A DNA stretch of 64,000 bases, taken from the NCBI RefSeq assembly GCF_965363235.1, contig NC_134843.1:94955795-95019794 (forward strand), given 5' to 3'. The DNA comes from Mytilus galloprovincialis. Taxonomy: Eukaryota > Mollusca > Bivalvia > Mytilida > Mytilidae. Made by a program: the position numbers and the translations under genes. The notes under the pieces were generated by a model, which was not told the origin of the DNA, did no database searches, and saw nothing but the letters and a program-made list of their open reading frames with translations. Shown here one piece after another: positions 22,931 to 35,153 of the stretch (positions are counted from its first letter, which is position 1; each line of letters opens with the position of its first letter).

Positions 22931-23359
22931 AATTAACAAAATGTCTTTATGTACAAATTACTGTGTGTGCGTAGTTTTGTGTGTGGTTGGTTGGTTGTCT
23001 ATTTGAAGGTTTTTATACAGTACAAGATATTTATCATTTTGAAGATAACTTATTTCTTTTTCGTTAAATATGGTACAAAAACCATTATCTCTTAAATTGT
23101 AGTTCAACCTTTATTTATTTCTGCATTATTGTAATAACCTAAGAGACGTGTTGTTTTAGAATAAAATAGTTTGTTATTTATTTCGTCGATTTGATTGATA
23201 AATTATGTGACACATCTAAGACGATTAATTCCAAGATTATATTAAGTGATGTTCTCTCACTAAATGATAAAAAAATGTTGACTTTGTTGAACGTATCTAT
23301 CTCTTGGGACAAAGGATACAACAGATACGGTTAGGCCTGCCTCATATCTTGACTCACAT

Positions 23360-24450
23360 CTTAATCAACTGACAATGAGGGTCGGTTGAAAACTAAATAT
23401 TTACGACAAACGAGATGATGTCAGCTTTCTAATTGTGAACTTTCCATGTTCATGTAGCATCATTCCAGCAGTTCCTACACACGGAGTATATATCATCTCC
23501 TCGTTGATACGACCTTTTAGGCTTTGTATTTCCTATAATGATTTCCTTGATAGAGGATTGCTATTAAACCAAGAGTTCCAAGTGGTGAAGTCATCAATTT
23601 TTTTTGTTGGTTGACCGTTATAAAATATTCGTTTCACAGATGATAACGAATATGTTCGCATGTCGTTACTACAATCCCGTCCTCTTTTCGGAATGTAACC
23701 TACCGAAAGAATTTTCATGAATGGCTGAAAACTTGCAATTTCGTGGATATTTTATTTTGTGGTTTTGCCAATCTCTGTATACAGAGCCTATTGAAAATAT
23801 GTAAGTCGTTGAACATTTGAATTCGTGGTAACCTGTACCAACGAAACCCTCGAAAATTGGTATCCAACGATTAATAATGAATCCACAGTATGCATATGGG
23901 GTATTTATTTCTCAGTTGATTTCATAGCTTGCATTTCCTATAGTAATTTCCACGATAGAGGGTTGCTGCTTAAAAGAAAGACAATAACAATCAAAACCAA
24001 GGAGTAAACAAAGAATCCCCAACCTAAGGGACATTTACATCAACAGTTATAAATAATAAATAAGAAACAACACGATCTCCACTAAAAACTGGGAGTGAAA
24101 TCAGGTGCTCCGGAATTGTAAGCATTTCCTGCACCGTATACGTCACCCGTCGTGTTATTTCTTTAGTCAGCTCGGTAATGATGGAAGGTTATAATGACTG
24201 AGGAAGAATATCAGATATGATATCTGACACACTTTTGTCATAATGGCCAATCAGCTCATGATGGCGACCGTAAAATTTCTTGAGGGAGGACCTTAATTTG
24301 ATTGATTCATAGCCCTGTCTTAGCAACTTTTGAGAAAGCAGTATTCCGCGTTCAACAAAATCAACGTACTTTGAGCTAGCTCTAAAGTAACGTATCAATT
24401 GAGACACATATACTCCATATGCTGGTGCCGCTGAAAGCTATTGAACCAAG
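23360..24450 (-). mobile_element. Family E retroelement fragment, reverse-transcriptase C-terminal region
   Basis: Two minus-strand open pieces match a retroelement protein frequent in bivalve genomes. One is SQLIRYFRASSKYVDFVERG with KLLRQGYESIKLRSSLKKFY and GRHHELI (24189-24407). The other is VGYIPKRGRDCSNDMRTYSL with FTTWNSWFNSNPLS (23533-23718). The stretch between contains repeat-like wording. I recognise the first motif as lying just after the reverse transcriptase in these elements. The family name and clade are uncertain. Broken remnant. Confidence 0.5.
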
Positions 24451-25690
24451 AGTTCTAATTGGTGAAGTTGAAATCATCCTTTTGAAAATTGTCATATCGT
24501 CATTCTATTTAGAAAGAATTTTATGACGATAGATGTTAATTATCACCTTATCTTTTAACAAATAAAAGAACGGTATTCAGATTATCTTTTTAGGGTTATA
24601 AGTAGGGGATGTGCTGCTTCATATTAATATATCTTTAAGGTTATAATCATTCAGATTAACAAAGGTCTTGATATGGTTTTATTACTCGGATTGACAAGAT
24701 TTACTGTAAAGAATGTGAACATAGACTTTCTATTATAACAAATCCTTTGTTTTATCAAATCTTTAAAATGTTAATATATAGAATGCTTTTGTCTTCCCAT
24801 ACTCTAATTCGCATAAAATTTTTTGTACGCAGTGACCTAAACCACGAAAACTATTGTAAGAAAAACGGCCATGTCACAACGCAATTTCGAAGTCAAAAAT
24901 CGTAATGAAAGAAGATTGCATGCTTCATATAAATACATAAACAAGCTGACCAGAAGTGATTCAAAATTCCCATCCATTTGAATATCGACTGCTCTTTAAT
25001 TTCAACAATTTCGAATAAACACAACGGCGATGTAAAGAAGTCAAGCACTTTGGTGATATCGTCTCTGATTGTAAACACTTCATAATAAGACACACTAGAA
25101 GCTTGTATATATGATTCCTTTTTCAGAAGAGCATTGACAAAGCGGATTTAGTCATGCCTTTAATTGAGCCACATGAACAGTGTGTTAGTGTAGACTTTCT
25201 ATTTATGCAACATTATGCTGATTGTGATTGAAAATTTCGGATTTAATCTACAAAAAACAGAGCCAAAATGTAATTAACACTTATACTGCATTTTAAATTG
25301 ATGGCGACTATCTATTACGTAAAACAGAACCATTGTAATAATTTTGGATATATATAGTCAACTATGTAATGTATCGTTTCTTTAATTTTTGTGAAGTTTT
25401 TGGTTAGCGATATACGGAAAAAGACACTTATCCTTTTGTATGTAAAAACAAAGATGAAAGAGAACAAAGGATTTGTGATTTTTAAAAACTTCTCTTTCGT
25501 GATTGATGTAGAATAATGAAATAATACTTACAAATTTGTTGGTTGGTGTAAAATATATTCTCAGATTTTAAATGCTCAAATACATATTTTACCACCAATA
25601 TTATACAGTGAACTTTAAAAGCTGTAGAAAATTATACAGGAAATTATCATGGCTTATAGTAAATATGCATGCTATTTTAATATTTCGATT
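24451..25690. other. No gene seen
   Basis: AT-rich, no supported frame. Confidence 0.4.
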
Positions 25691-26050
25691 AACAAGTTAA
25701 ATCACAAAAATACTGAACTCCGAGGAAAATTCAAAACGGAAAGTCCCTCATCAAATGACAAAATCAAATGATAAAACACAAACACGGTGATAAGTAGGTC
25801 ACCTTTGGGGAAAAGAGGACGGGATTATGGTTACGACAATTAACATACCGTCATCTGTGAAACAGGTCGTCCACAACGCTCAAGAAAGGAATGATTCAAA
25901 TTTCACAAGTTGGAACTCTTGGTTTTATAGCTTCCTTGTGAGCAACAACCTCATATCGAGGAAATAAGAATAGACAAAAAAGCCCTGTAACATCGTGTCA
26001 ACTGGGATATGTATACTCCTTATGCAGGCGCTGCTTGAATGATGCTACAC
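25690..26050 (+). repeat. Family E fragment
   Basis: GAGGACGGGATTATGGTTAC and CATCTGTGAAACAGG resemble the reverse complement of 23600-23700 and the stretch 31780-31850. AACTGGGATATGTATACTCC resembles a stretch near 32000. A piece of the same retroelement family. Confidence 0.45.
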
Positions 26051-26579
26051 AGAAAGGAATTATTTGTTTTATAATCACACATACGTAGTTTATACGTATT
26101 TCATAAGGATAACTTCTAAACAAATTAAAAACTTACCGCCATATAAGACTCATCAATGTATTTTGACAACAGTAATTAAATGTCAAAGGCAAAAGTGCAA
26201 ACACATCAAACGAATGAAAAGCAAGGTCAACTTTGCATCGGGGAGTGCAAACCTTAGTTTCTGATTATTTTGAAGTCAATTAATTTAAGAAATTATTGTA
26301 TAAATCATGTCAGAACCGAAGCATTGATTACTGAGTGGTTAAAACTTTTTTGAAAAACTGTTAATCTTTTAAATGTACGTAGTATTACATCTATAGCAAC
26401 TGTTGCCACTGTACTGAATCGTAGTGAACTAAACCTGCACAATACTCAAATAAATCGTGTCAATAGATTTCCTTAAGCTTTAATTATGTTCACATGAATC
26501 GATCATTTCAAAATATTAAGCAGTTATTGTACACCATGAAAAGAAATTTAATGTTATAAAAAGCAAACACAACATTTAG

Positions 26580-27490
26580 TTCAGATGTGAAAAAGAAGTA
26601 GTCAACTTTTTTTTTATCTGAGTCGTTTAATAGCCTTATGTTACAGTCGAAGTTAATGTTTAAAACTCCAAGCAATATGTAGTTGTTTTAATTTGTCCTT
26701 GATTTTAATTTATATTCAGTTATGTAAATATGTCATGACCCACTGCACCAAATCAAAACAAAACAAGTGTGATGGTGATATTTAGCGTGTTTACATTCAC
26801 GATGGAGAGCAGATGCGAATTTTCGGATTAGGTTTTATTATTTTTATTATTTAATTCCAATTAATACCATATAACCATATCAATCTGCTAAAAATGCAAT
26901 CGATATTTTCATTATTGCATTTGAAGTTAACCGCCTTTTATTTTTTCGATAGGTAAACTTTATCATGTTTATTGGTTTTAAGTTTTGATATTTTTGGATT
27001 GCTTTAATTTGTTTTCGCCTTAAATCTAAACTCGCAAAATGCAAGTAAATAAATCCATCTTGAAAAATTTAATTTATAGTATTTTATGAAAAAGAAGTAC
27101 AAAAGATCATGTTAAAAATATGAAACCTTTTCTACATTCAATGTCAACCGCATGTGTAAGATACATGTAAAATGTGACCTCATATAATACGTGTTGACAC
27201 TTATTGCCCATAATAAGCGATGAATAGGTTAAAACAACTATTACCTTTTGTGTATTACATTATTTAAGTTGCAAAGTTTCAAGTCTGTAGGAAATGCACA
27301 TGTAAAATTTATCTTTGTCACTTTGAATTAATTCCCCGGCATTTTTAGTTCCTTACGCTTGTTCCTTGTTTACAACTTTTGATAAAAGTTTGACATGCAA
27401 CGTATATTTATAATAAAAGTTTCATCTTTTTGATACCCATATTTCATAACTCACGTTTCTTATCAGGATTTCCTTTAAAAAGGGTTGCTG
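26580..27490. repeat. Duplicated non-coding block, copy 1
   Basis: Aligns over about 900 bases with 41090-41990, for example TATATTCAGTTATGT, ATTTAGCGTGTTTA against ATTCAGCGTGTTTA, GGTAGGAAATGCA-like wording, and ATTCCTTGTTTACAA-like wording. It follows psi-B2 as the other copy follows B3, so the B gene and its downstream DNA were duplicated together. No frame is conserved. Confidence 0.75.
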
Positions 27491-28109
27491 TTCATTTAAA
27501 ATATTACATAATGATAGAGAAAAACAAATTTACGTTTTTTCAACACCTGCACAAAAGGTTGCTATATACTATATATCAACAGTGACAATCATCAGATGCA
27601 GGATTTGTTAAATCCTTTTGGATTGATTAATATTTAGTTATTTTATACGTTGTGCTTGATGCTGTTTTATGTGAATAAACATTTCTTATTTTGAAAAATA
27701 ACAAAAAGTCTCCCCCCCCCCCAAAAAAAAAATTGTTTTTCTACCTTAATTGTCCAGTTTTTTCAATCATATATCTTTAAGTTGTAATATGCATCATAGT
27801 GCAGATAAATGAATAGTAAAAAGTTAAATGAACTAAGTGGTAAAGGAGAATTACTGAGCAATTCGTTGAGCTATACTTCGTTACACTTTGACTGGTTGAT
27901 AACTAGTGTCATTTTTACTGTTGTCCTAAAGTAGACGAAATTCATTCAAATTACTACATAATGGGGAATATGCAGAAGTATGTTTCTTTATTTAATTTTA
28001 CCAACACATGTGAATGCCTTTTTTTCCCTTCACGGAGACGCATGTTCGTTTTTACGCTTTATTAAATGTGAGAGTATCTGCTCAATACATGAATTATTTG
28101 CAGCATATT

Positions 28110-28205
28110 TCATATTTGATCTAAGCGTCACCGATGAGTCTTATGTAGACGAAACGCGCGTCTGGCGTATTAAATGATAAGCCTGGTACTTTTGATAACT
28201 ATCAT
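28110..28205 (+). repeat. Solo retrozyme-like repeat piece
   Basis: Only the block around the ribozyme and the following CCTGGTACTTTTGATAACTA is present; the central region is missing. Like a single end left behind. Confidence 0.65.
28123..28169 (+). ncRNA. Hammerhead ribozyme, one core change
   Basis: CTGATGA reads CCGATGA. Stem II GTCT/AGAC, GAAA, CGCGCG and GTC are kept, and stem I GCGTCA/TGGCGT is kept. Confidence 0.75.
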
Positions 28206-28687
28206 CTGACTATAAAGTGTCTGTCATGTAGTAAAATAGGTTGAATAAAAATACCATTCCACTGATGCTATGTTTTGCCGTACCCCGAAAACCTTTTTGA
28301 CAACCTCTTAATGTATCACCAAGAACAGTGTTGATTTGGTAAACTTTTAGAATACGTTGACTAAAAGGATCGATACGTTTACCTGGATCGTATCTCAGTT
28401 CCAGGATCGGTATACAACATCTCCATAGAATTTAGAATATGCTTACATTTTCTATATTGAATTGGTCTTTGGTGTTTTACAGTCGAATAGTGAAATCATA
28501 TCAAGGGTTATGTCCGAGATGATAACTACAGTCAACACTATATGAGACCATTGTTGGCTATGCGGTATAAATATTAGATTGAATATACAGTTTAAACAGT
28601 GAGTATCGATGGTTTTATTATTACAGTAACTGATGTGATTGTGAAGTAGGGCTGAAAGCTCAGGACTCCAATCATTAACATAAACAT

Positions 28688-30178
28688 TTAAAAAGTCATA
28701 TCAGTATAGTTAATTGCATTCACATTGTCATTCTTAGAAACCGTGAAATTATAGCAGGGTCGACAGTACGAACTAAGCCACTTACTACAACTTACAGCAA
28801 TCTGTTCTCTATATCTGATACCAACAAACAGACACACGCATAGAAAAAAGCTAACAAGCATCACTACTATAATTGGACCTGATGGAACATATGTTACTGT
28901 TTGTAATTTAGGCTTGCACCCGATTTCACTAAGTGATAATTTAGAAATTATTCTCCCTCGCAGTGAAGGTGGATTGTAGCATTTAAGATCATGCAAATAT
29001 TTATAACGAGAGATATTATTTTCTCTCACATCATAATAAGATGATGCCACTCGATTGTCTATATATTGGGAAATGTCTTGAAAGTACTTTACACCACAAT
29101 CACACATAAACGGATTATTTCGTATATCAACCGTTAGTTTATGACAAATATCACGTAACCATGTTCTTATTTCGTAAAATGTGAGTGATGATATGTTATT
29201 ATAACGTAAATCTACAAATCCTTGAGGGCTATCACCTTCGTATTTATCATGACATATTATAGGGAAAACATTTTCTATGAAGTTGTGACTAAGATCTAAA
29301 TATTTCAAATCCTTTGCTCCTAGCCTCCAGTCCTGTAAATGTTTTGGTGTTTCAATCATATTAGATGCACTAAAGTTAAGCATTTCAATGTTCGGATACA
29401 TAGATTTATCAATCTGCCGAGTAAACGGTTGTATTATTGAAAAACTTTTATGGAGGTGTCGAAGATATTTGTAGGTGCAGGTGCGATCACGGAAATTAGG
29501 TCGCGCTTGAAAGGTTTCTAATCTTGAACGTTTATTCATATTACCAATCCAACAAGATATATTGTTTTCAATTATTTTTACAGCGTTTACATTACCACAC
29601 TGAAAAGCTTGAGTCAAATGTTTTGCCTTTTGAAACTGTTGAAAATCATTTTGAGTCATATATATCACTGAATTGACCAAAGTGAAATATTTCATACGAT
29701 CAGGTATTGTATCAATATCATCAGATGTTGCTTCGGATGTAAATCCATTCAAAACACAGTTTGATATTCGTAATGAATGGAGGAGACGTGCTCGGCCCGG
29801 GTATGGAAAGAAAACGCGTCCAGTCTGTCCACACGTTATGTCAACGGAAAATAACATATCTGCTTTAATTTTGGATGTGAAACGTCGAAAATCGAGAAAG
29901 TTTAAAACATTGTTGTTGATATTGCAAATAATCTCGATATAGTATTCACCAGATTTGTTTTGTTTTTGTAACTCATTTACCATGTTTACCTTACAAAACT
30001 GTTGCCATGGTTGTAAGATAGAAAACGTATTATTATCCGTTACATACCCTGACAGTTGAGATAATTTCTTTGCTGATTGAATCTTGTTTTTGTTTTCAGT
30101 CGTCACATGATTAGCAAATAATAAAAAGAGTAGGAGATCAACACAGAATCTGAATGATTGATATGAACAAAACCCCAT
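28688..30178 (-). CDS. TIR-less Toll-like LRR receptor (A2)
   Basis: An intact intronless frame of 496 codons, the paralogue of A1. The start MGFCSYQSFR is followed by a signal peptide (to about residue 25) and the conserved VTTENKNK. The ectodomain carries LRRs (LKYLDLSHNFI, FVDLRYNNISSLT) and an LRRCT (NPFMCDCGVKYF to EIGC). The membrane span PIIVVMLVSFFLCVCLFVGI is followed by a 42-residue tail with SSYCRPCYNF and a C-terminal INYTDMTF. YTDM fits a YxxPhi sorting signal and is near an ITIM (I-x-Y-x-x-M); this is inference. There is no TIR domain. It is divergent to the TIR receptor B3 about 7 kb away, as A1 is to B1. Two open paralogues without TIR argue for a selected protein, not a broken TLR. 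Confidence 0.88.
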   Translation of the reverse strand: MGFCSYQSFRFCVDLLLFLLFANHVTTENKNKIQSAKKLSQLSGYVTDNNTFSILQPWQQFCKVNMVNELQKQNKSGEYYIEIICNINNNVLNFLDFRRFTSKIKADMLFSVDITCGQTGRVFFPYPGRARLLHSLRISNCVLNGFTSEATSDDIDTIPDRMKYFTLVNSVIYMTQNDFQQFQKAKHLTQAFQCGNVNAVKIIENNISCWIGNMNKRSRLETFQARPNFRDRTCTYKYLRHLHKSFSIIQPFTRQIDKSMYPNIEMLNFSASNMIETPKHLQDWRLGAKDLKYLDLSHNFIENVFPIICHDKYEGDSPQGFVDLRYNNISSLTFYEIRTWLRDICHKLTVDIRNNPFMCDCGVKYFQDISQYIDNRVASSYYDVRENNISRYKYLHDLKCYNPPSLRGRIISKLSLSEIGCKPKLQTVTYVPSGPIIVVMLVSFFLCVCLFVGIRYREQIAVSCSKWLSSYCRPCYNFTVSKNDNVNAINYTDMTF

Positions 30179-31260
30179 AATGTCCTATTCTATGATTAAA
30201 ACTACTTCTGTATCTGTATCTGTTATGTTACTGAGTTCTGTATCTGTTATGTTACTGAGTTCAGGAACCGTTGTGGTTTTCTTCGCACTGTTAGGAGAGC
30301 AACGGGATTAAATCTAACTGTTACAGGACAAATAAAGAAAACATCTGCAAGTTTGAATATTCATGTTAACACAATGTTTGTTTTTATTTCCTCGACTATT
30401 CAAATTAAGTTCTTTGGTATTTCCTTATGTTCAGCAAAACAGGGTTATACACAGACGGATATTTTGTTCTTTCTTGTACATGGCTACGTAATAAAATTTT
30501 AGGGGACACCCCTAGCTGTTACAATGCCATACTGCACAAATACAGAGCAGAATCTGCTATTGTTGATAAAACAATCGGTAAATTTATACTAAACGCCTTC
30601 AAGACACCGTTTGAGGATAATATTATACACTGTTAACTTACAAAATTTGCAAATTAAATTTATTAAAAAAAAAGTAAAAAAACAAAAGTACTGAACTCCA
30701 AGAAAAATTCTCTGCTTTTGATTAAATCGTGTGATCAATGATTTAAATCGTTATAATTTTGTTAACTTTTCGGTAGCTTCAACTCTGCTACATGTGTTTA
30801 TTGTTTCGGATTCCTGAATATTTTGGCTTCGTGAATCACTGAATTATTTGGTCAGACAGTGATATATTCAATATTACAAGTTATTATTCACTTTAAATCA
30901 TCGCAGCTAAATTACCATACATTCATTTATATAGTTTTATATAGTTTTAAATATGTGTTCAGAACATGTATTAAATCTAAGTACGTACGTAACAATATCA
31001 TCAAATAAACCAACAACTAAACTTAGTATACTCACCATGTTGAAATTATGACCCTTGAATCAAACGAACTAGCAGGTAAACTTTTCATTCCTACAATATT
31101 TACATTCAAATAAACACGCAGCTAGATTAATTATACGTATTTTGTTACAATTCTTAGAATCATCTGTATCAAAATCCGGGAAAACAAACGTGTTATAAAT
31201 CATATTATATAATAGTTCATTTGTCAAGGTCTGTTGCCTCCCTTTTTCTGAGAATTAATT
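30179..31260 (-). promoter_or_regulatory. Conserved upstream region of A2
   Basis: Matches the A1 upstream region in order (see 9031-10260). Right before the gene, TCTGTATCTGTTATGTTACT is present twice in tandem (30213-30260), so the 5' leader has a recent 24-base duplication. Confidence 0.55.
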
Positions 31261-31499
31261 GTATTTTTTAAAAGAAATATTCACGTACTTTTAACGAGAA
31301 TATGGTAACAAACGATCGAACACTATCAGAAAGCAATTCATCTTCTAAAAATGAAAACACAAGAATAAACAAAATAATTAACAAAACGGATAATATTTCT
31401 TTGTAAATATCAATGTATGCTATACGGTGACAAAAGTTTTAAAATGTAATAAAAGTCGTCTAAAACGTCCCAAAAATAACATCCGGCTAAAAAGGTCTT

Positions 31500-31740
31500 A
31501 ACTAAACAAAGATGTCTTTTTTATTTTCCACCAGGCAAACGTTACCAAAGGGACTTTAAAACTAAACTGACAACGCCATGGCTAAAAACGAATAAACCAA
31601 CAGTCAAACACTTGTACACAAAACACAACATAGATAACTAAAGAATGAGTAACACAAACCTGACCAAAAGCTAGGATTGATCTTAGGTTCTGTGGTAGAT
31701 CTGTTCAACATGTAGCACTTGTTTGTAAAAACCCGGTAAT
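31500..31740 (-). repeat. Family D copy
   Basis: Contains CTGACAACGCCATGGCTAAA and ACTAAAGAATGAGTAACACA, matching 42270-42370. Confidence 0.55.
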
Positions 31741-32050
31741 AAGTCTAATTCGGAAGGTCACGTTCGGGAAATGTGGACTTGATTTTAGTTACGACAATAG
31801 TTACATATCCGCTATCATCTGTGAAATGGATATTCAGTAACGGTCAACCAAATTGTGATGGTGTCCGTAAAATTTGCGAAGGTATGATATCAATTTAACC
31901 AGTTTGAACTCGTGGTGTTGTGGCTTTCATAATAGTAGAAACACTCTATCAAGGAAATCACGACATGAAATATAAGCCCTAGAGTATCGTATCAACTGGG
32001 AGATATATAATCCATTTGAAAGCGATGCTGGAATATTGTTACATAAAAAT
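31741..32050 (+). repeat. Family E fragment
   Basis: Contains GTTACGACAATAGTTACAT, CATCTGTGAAATGGATAT and AAAGTTCACAATTGAGAAGC, wording shared with 25800-26050 and, reversed, with 23420-23700. Confidence 0.45.
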
Positions 32051-33880
32051 GTAAAGTTCACAATTGAGAAGCTGCAATAATCTCTATTGTCATAAGCTAA
32101 TATTTATATTTGATTAAATATATGAGTCAGACTTAACTGTATGTGATGTATTCTTTATTCGGTGAGATAGATGTGTTCAACATATATAGTAACTGCATTT
32201 TGAATTAGTTAATATAAGAAAACATTAGATATGTGGCGGAAAGTAAAGCTAAAGGATACTGTTAACTTTTTTTGTCTTCCTAAGAAGTTCCTGTATGACG
32301 TCAGACTCGTGTCAATAAAAGAACACAAAAGAATTTTCTAAAACGGGTAAATTTGAATTAACATGCTTTCATGCCATGTATATAATTTTATTCAAGTTAT
32401 AATAATCTGTCAGGATTTTAATTTTATTTGCATCTAATTTATAGATTTGCAAGTTCTGACAGATCTATTGTGAAGCATTTGTTTTTTTCTCTTGCAAATA
32501 TGGACACAAACTTAACTTTTTTCTTTCAAGTGGTAGTAATTACTTCCCGATAATTGTAATGGGTTAAGCATTTAGTGCATCAGAAAAATTGAAACTGATA
32601 AACATTTCAGCTCAAGAAAGAAACATCGTAATTCCACTCTTTCCGAGTTTGATAAACTGCATATTGTTTTTATTAGGGATGGTATGACATCTGGTGACCT
32701 TGGGAGGGGGTAGAGTTCGTCCAATCTCAGCTCTACTGTTTTTAAGAGCTACCTCTAGTGTTGTTGCCTTTGACACATATATCTTTTAAAAATTAATCAA
32801 GGCAGCCGAATGTGATTGTAGATCAAACTTTACACCAAGAAATTGAAAGTCGCTTCTTTTCGGACTGGAAAAGTTTATCTTCCACAAAAAAAAATGTAAG
32901 AATTACTCTAGTTTCTCGGGAGTTCTATTGTCTACTACCGCCAAAACAAACAAAGGCCATGTATTGCGGTAGACAGGTTGAAAGTATAAGAAAGGATCAG
33001 GGATGTTTTATATTTATAATTGAACTATACAAACTCCTTGGATTTCATCGTCTGTCAATGCTTGCCTGCCATGCATGCAATTTCAAAATGTGTGTTCACA
33101 TATGAAGCCAATGTTTGACTTAAGTGAAAACAAAAGTTTTTTAAAGTCTTAAAACAGTTGTGCAGAGATTTTTCTGATTGAGTTAAATTACAAAATTGTG
33201 GTGTTGATGAATCTTTTTCAATTGCAAGAAAGCTCGTGGCTTTTCTTGATGATCATACGATTAAATTCGAAAGTGTTAACAGTTATCCCTATAAATTACG
33301 TGCAAAAATTGTAACTACAAAAGATGCTTCTCATGCCAAGCTGCTCCCTTGCGATTCAACGTTGTCAACATTTGCTTTGAGTATATGGATGACATCACAA
33401 CTTCCTCAACCACTTCTTATATCTCCGCTAAAGCTTAGATGGATTGATAAGGTTGGTTTCAACTGGTATTTTCTAGGGCCAAATGTCTTCTGACTACCTT
33501 CTTTAAATTGGTTGTACTTGTAAATGAAAATATATGCGCTCAAAAGATTATGTTTGCTTTCAGAATAACCTGTCATGTACAGACCTGAGTCAATGCGATG
33601 CAAGTGAAATGTATGGAGTAAAATATAGGTCATCTGATGATTAAAGAAAATTTGCTGGAGATCAGGCCTGTGTACCTTTTAAAGTATGTGGTGCAATCTG
33701 TGGTATATAACAAGGGAAATGTTTTTGTAGTTTACTTTTTGTGTAATAACTACACTTTTAAGCTTAGAAAACCGCAAACCTTTGATAGGAAAACTGACAA
33801 TCTTATTCAATTAAGATTGGAGTCGAGTGCAGCTGCACAAGTATGGTTCAAACTCACAACTCAGTTTTGACTGGCTAGTA
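32051..33880. other. No gene recognised
   Basis: Short plus-strand frames at 32812-33105, 33236-33493 and 33637-33870 show no domain I recognise and no splice context that joins them. Confidence 0.35.
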
Positions 33881-33884
33881 ATTT

Positions 33885-34010
33885 TAGTAGTAACTCCGGA
33901 ATATGACAGTTGTTTGAGCTTTTGATTTTGCCATTCGATTAGGGATTTTCCATTTTGAATTTTCCTCGGAGGTCCGTTTTTTTGGTGATTTTACTTTTTA
34001 GACCACTCGG
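33885..34010 (+). repeat. Family E end fragment
   Basis: TTCGATTAGGGATTTTCCAT with TTTTCCTCGGAGGTCCG matches 40600-40650 (TTTGATTAGGGACTTTCCGT) and, reversed, 25710-25750. Confidence 0.5.
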
Positions 34011-34124
34011 CCACCGAGACCTCGGTCATGTAATAGTAATAACCCAGCGTAAACAACTGGAATTTTAGATAAATAAACGTAGTTTTGAATTTAATATTTG
34101 AAAACATATTATCTTAAATAAAGT

Positions 34125-34380
34125 ATAAAAAAGATGTGGTATAACTGTCAATAAGGCAACTCTCCACAAGTGACTAAATGACTCAGAAATAAACACTGGT
34201 AGGTCAACGTACGGCCTTCAACAATGAGCAAAGCTTATACCGCATAGTCAACTATAAAAGACCACGAAATGACAATGTAAAACAATTCACACAAGAAAAC
34301 TAACCGCCTAATTTATGTACAAAAAATGAACGAAAAACAAATATGTAGCACACACACACACACGACAACCTCTGAATTAT
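34125..34380 (+). repeat. Dispersed mussel repeat family G
   Basis: The longest copy here. AAAGATGTGGTATAACTGTC, AAGGCAACTCTCCACAAG, GTACGGCCTTCAACAATGAG and AACTATAAAAGACCACGAAA follow in order. It ends in a short CA run near 34351-34362. Confidence 0.65.
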
Positions 34381-35150
34381 AGTATTCCGACATGGGACAA
34401 TAATTTGTGATTAAGGTCATTGATTAATTATGTAATACTTTTTGTTTTGGTATTTTTACGAAATACTACCGACAAAACATTTACATTTTTGTGAGAAATA
34501 ATAACGTGGTATTGATACAATTTTTTTTTGTAAATCCCATTAAAGAAGTAGGCAGTATTTAAAGAATTTTAGCATTAAAAAAACGAAAACATTGAAAAAA
34601 AATTCCCAAAAGTGCGTTTCACATACATTTATAATAAACATGAACTTTTCGCTCGTGATTCTATCTTCTATATATCGCTTCTATACTATGACACGTCATA
34701 ACTTTTTCCAAATCGAACGGTTTGTTATATTTTCAAATTCCAACAACAATGTTAGGTTTAAGGTAAATGAATTTAGGCTAGCTGAAGTTTTGGTACAATA
34801 TGTAAACAACGTAACTGAAATCTGCCAATTGTAATATTGTAACTCTTGAATGACAATGTTCTTTTTAAATCGAACGTAGCTCCCTTCCGTCATTCTGAAA
34901 CTAACGTGGTTTAGAGAAAATCAATCTACGAATATTGGAGTCATCTATGATAATTTGTTACACTTATTTCCTGTTCAAATGCGGTAGGAATGTTGCTTTG
35001 AAAAATTAAATAATAACAATGGGAAGATGAAATCCATTTCTGTCGATTTCAAGTTTAATTTCCTCCCATTTGTGTCGATTTAAACGTCTAAATTAAGATA
35101 TAAATACATTGTTAATCTATATTTGGTATGCTTAATTAGCTGTATTTAGC
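34381..35150. other. No gene seen
   Basis: AT-rich; the short frames have no recognisable content. Confidence 0.4.
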
Positions 35151-35153
35151 AAA

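Noticed and set aside
32812-33870. Three short plus-strand frames as exons of one gene
   Set aside because: No recognisable domain, no convincing donor/acceptor pairs, and composition like the flanking DNA.
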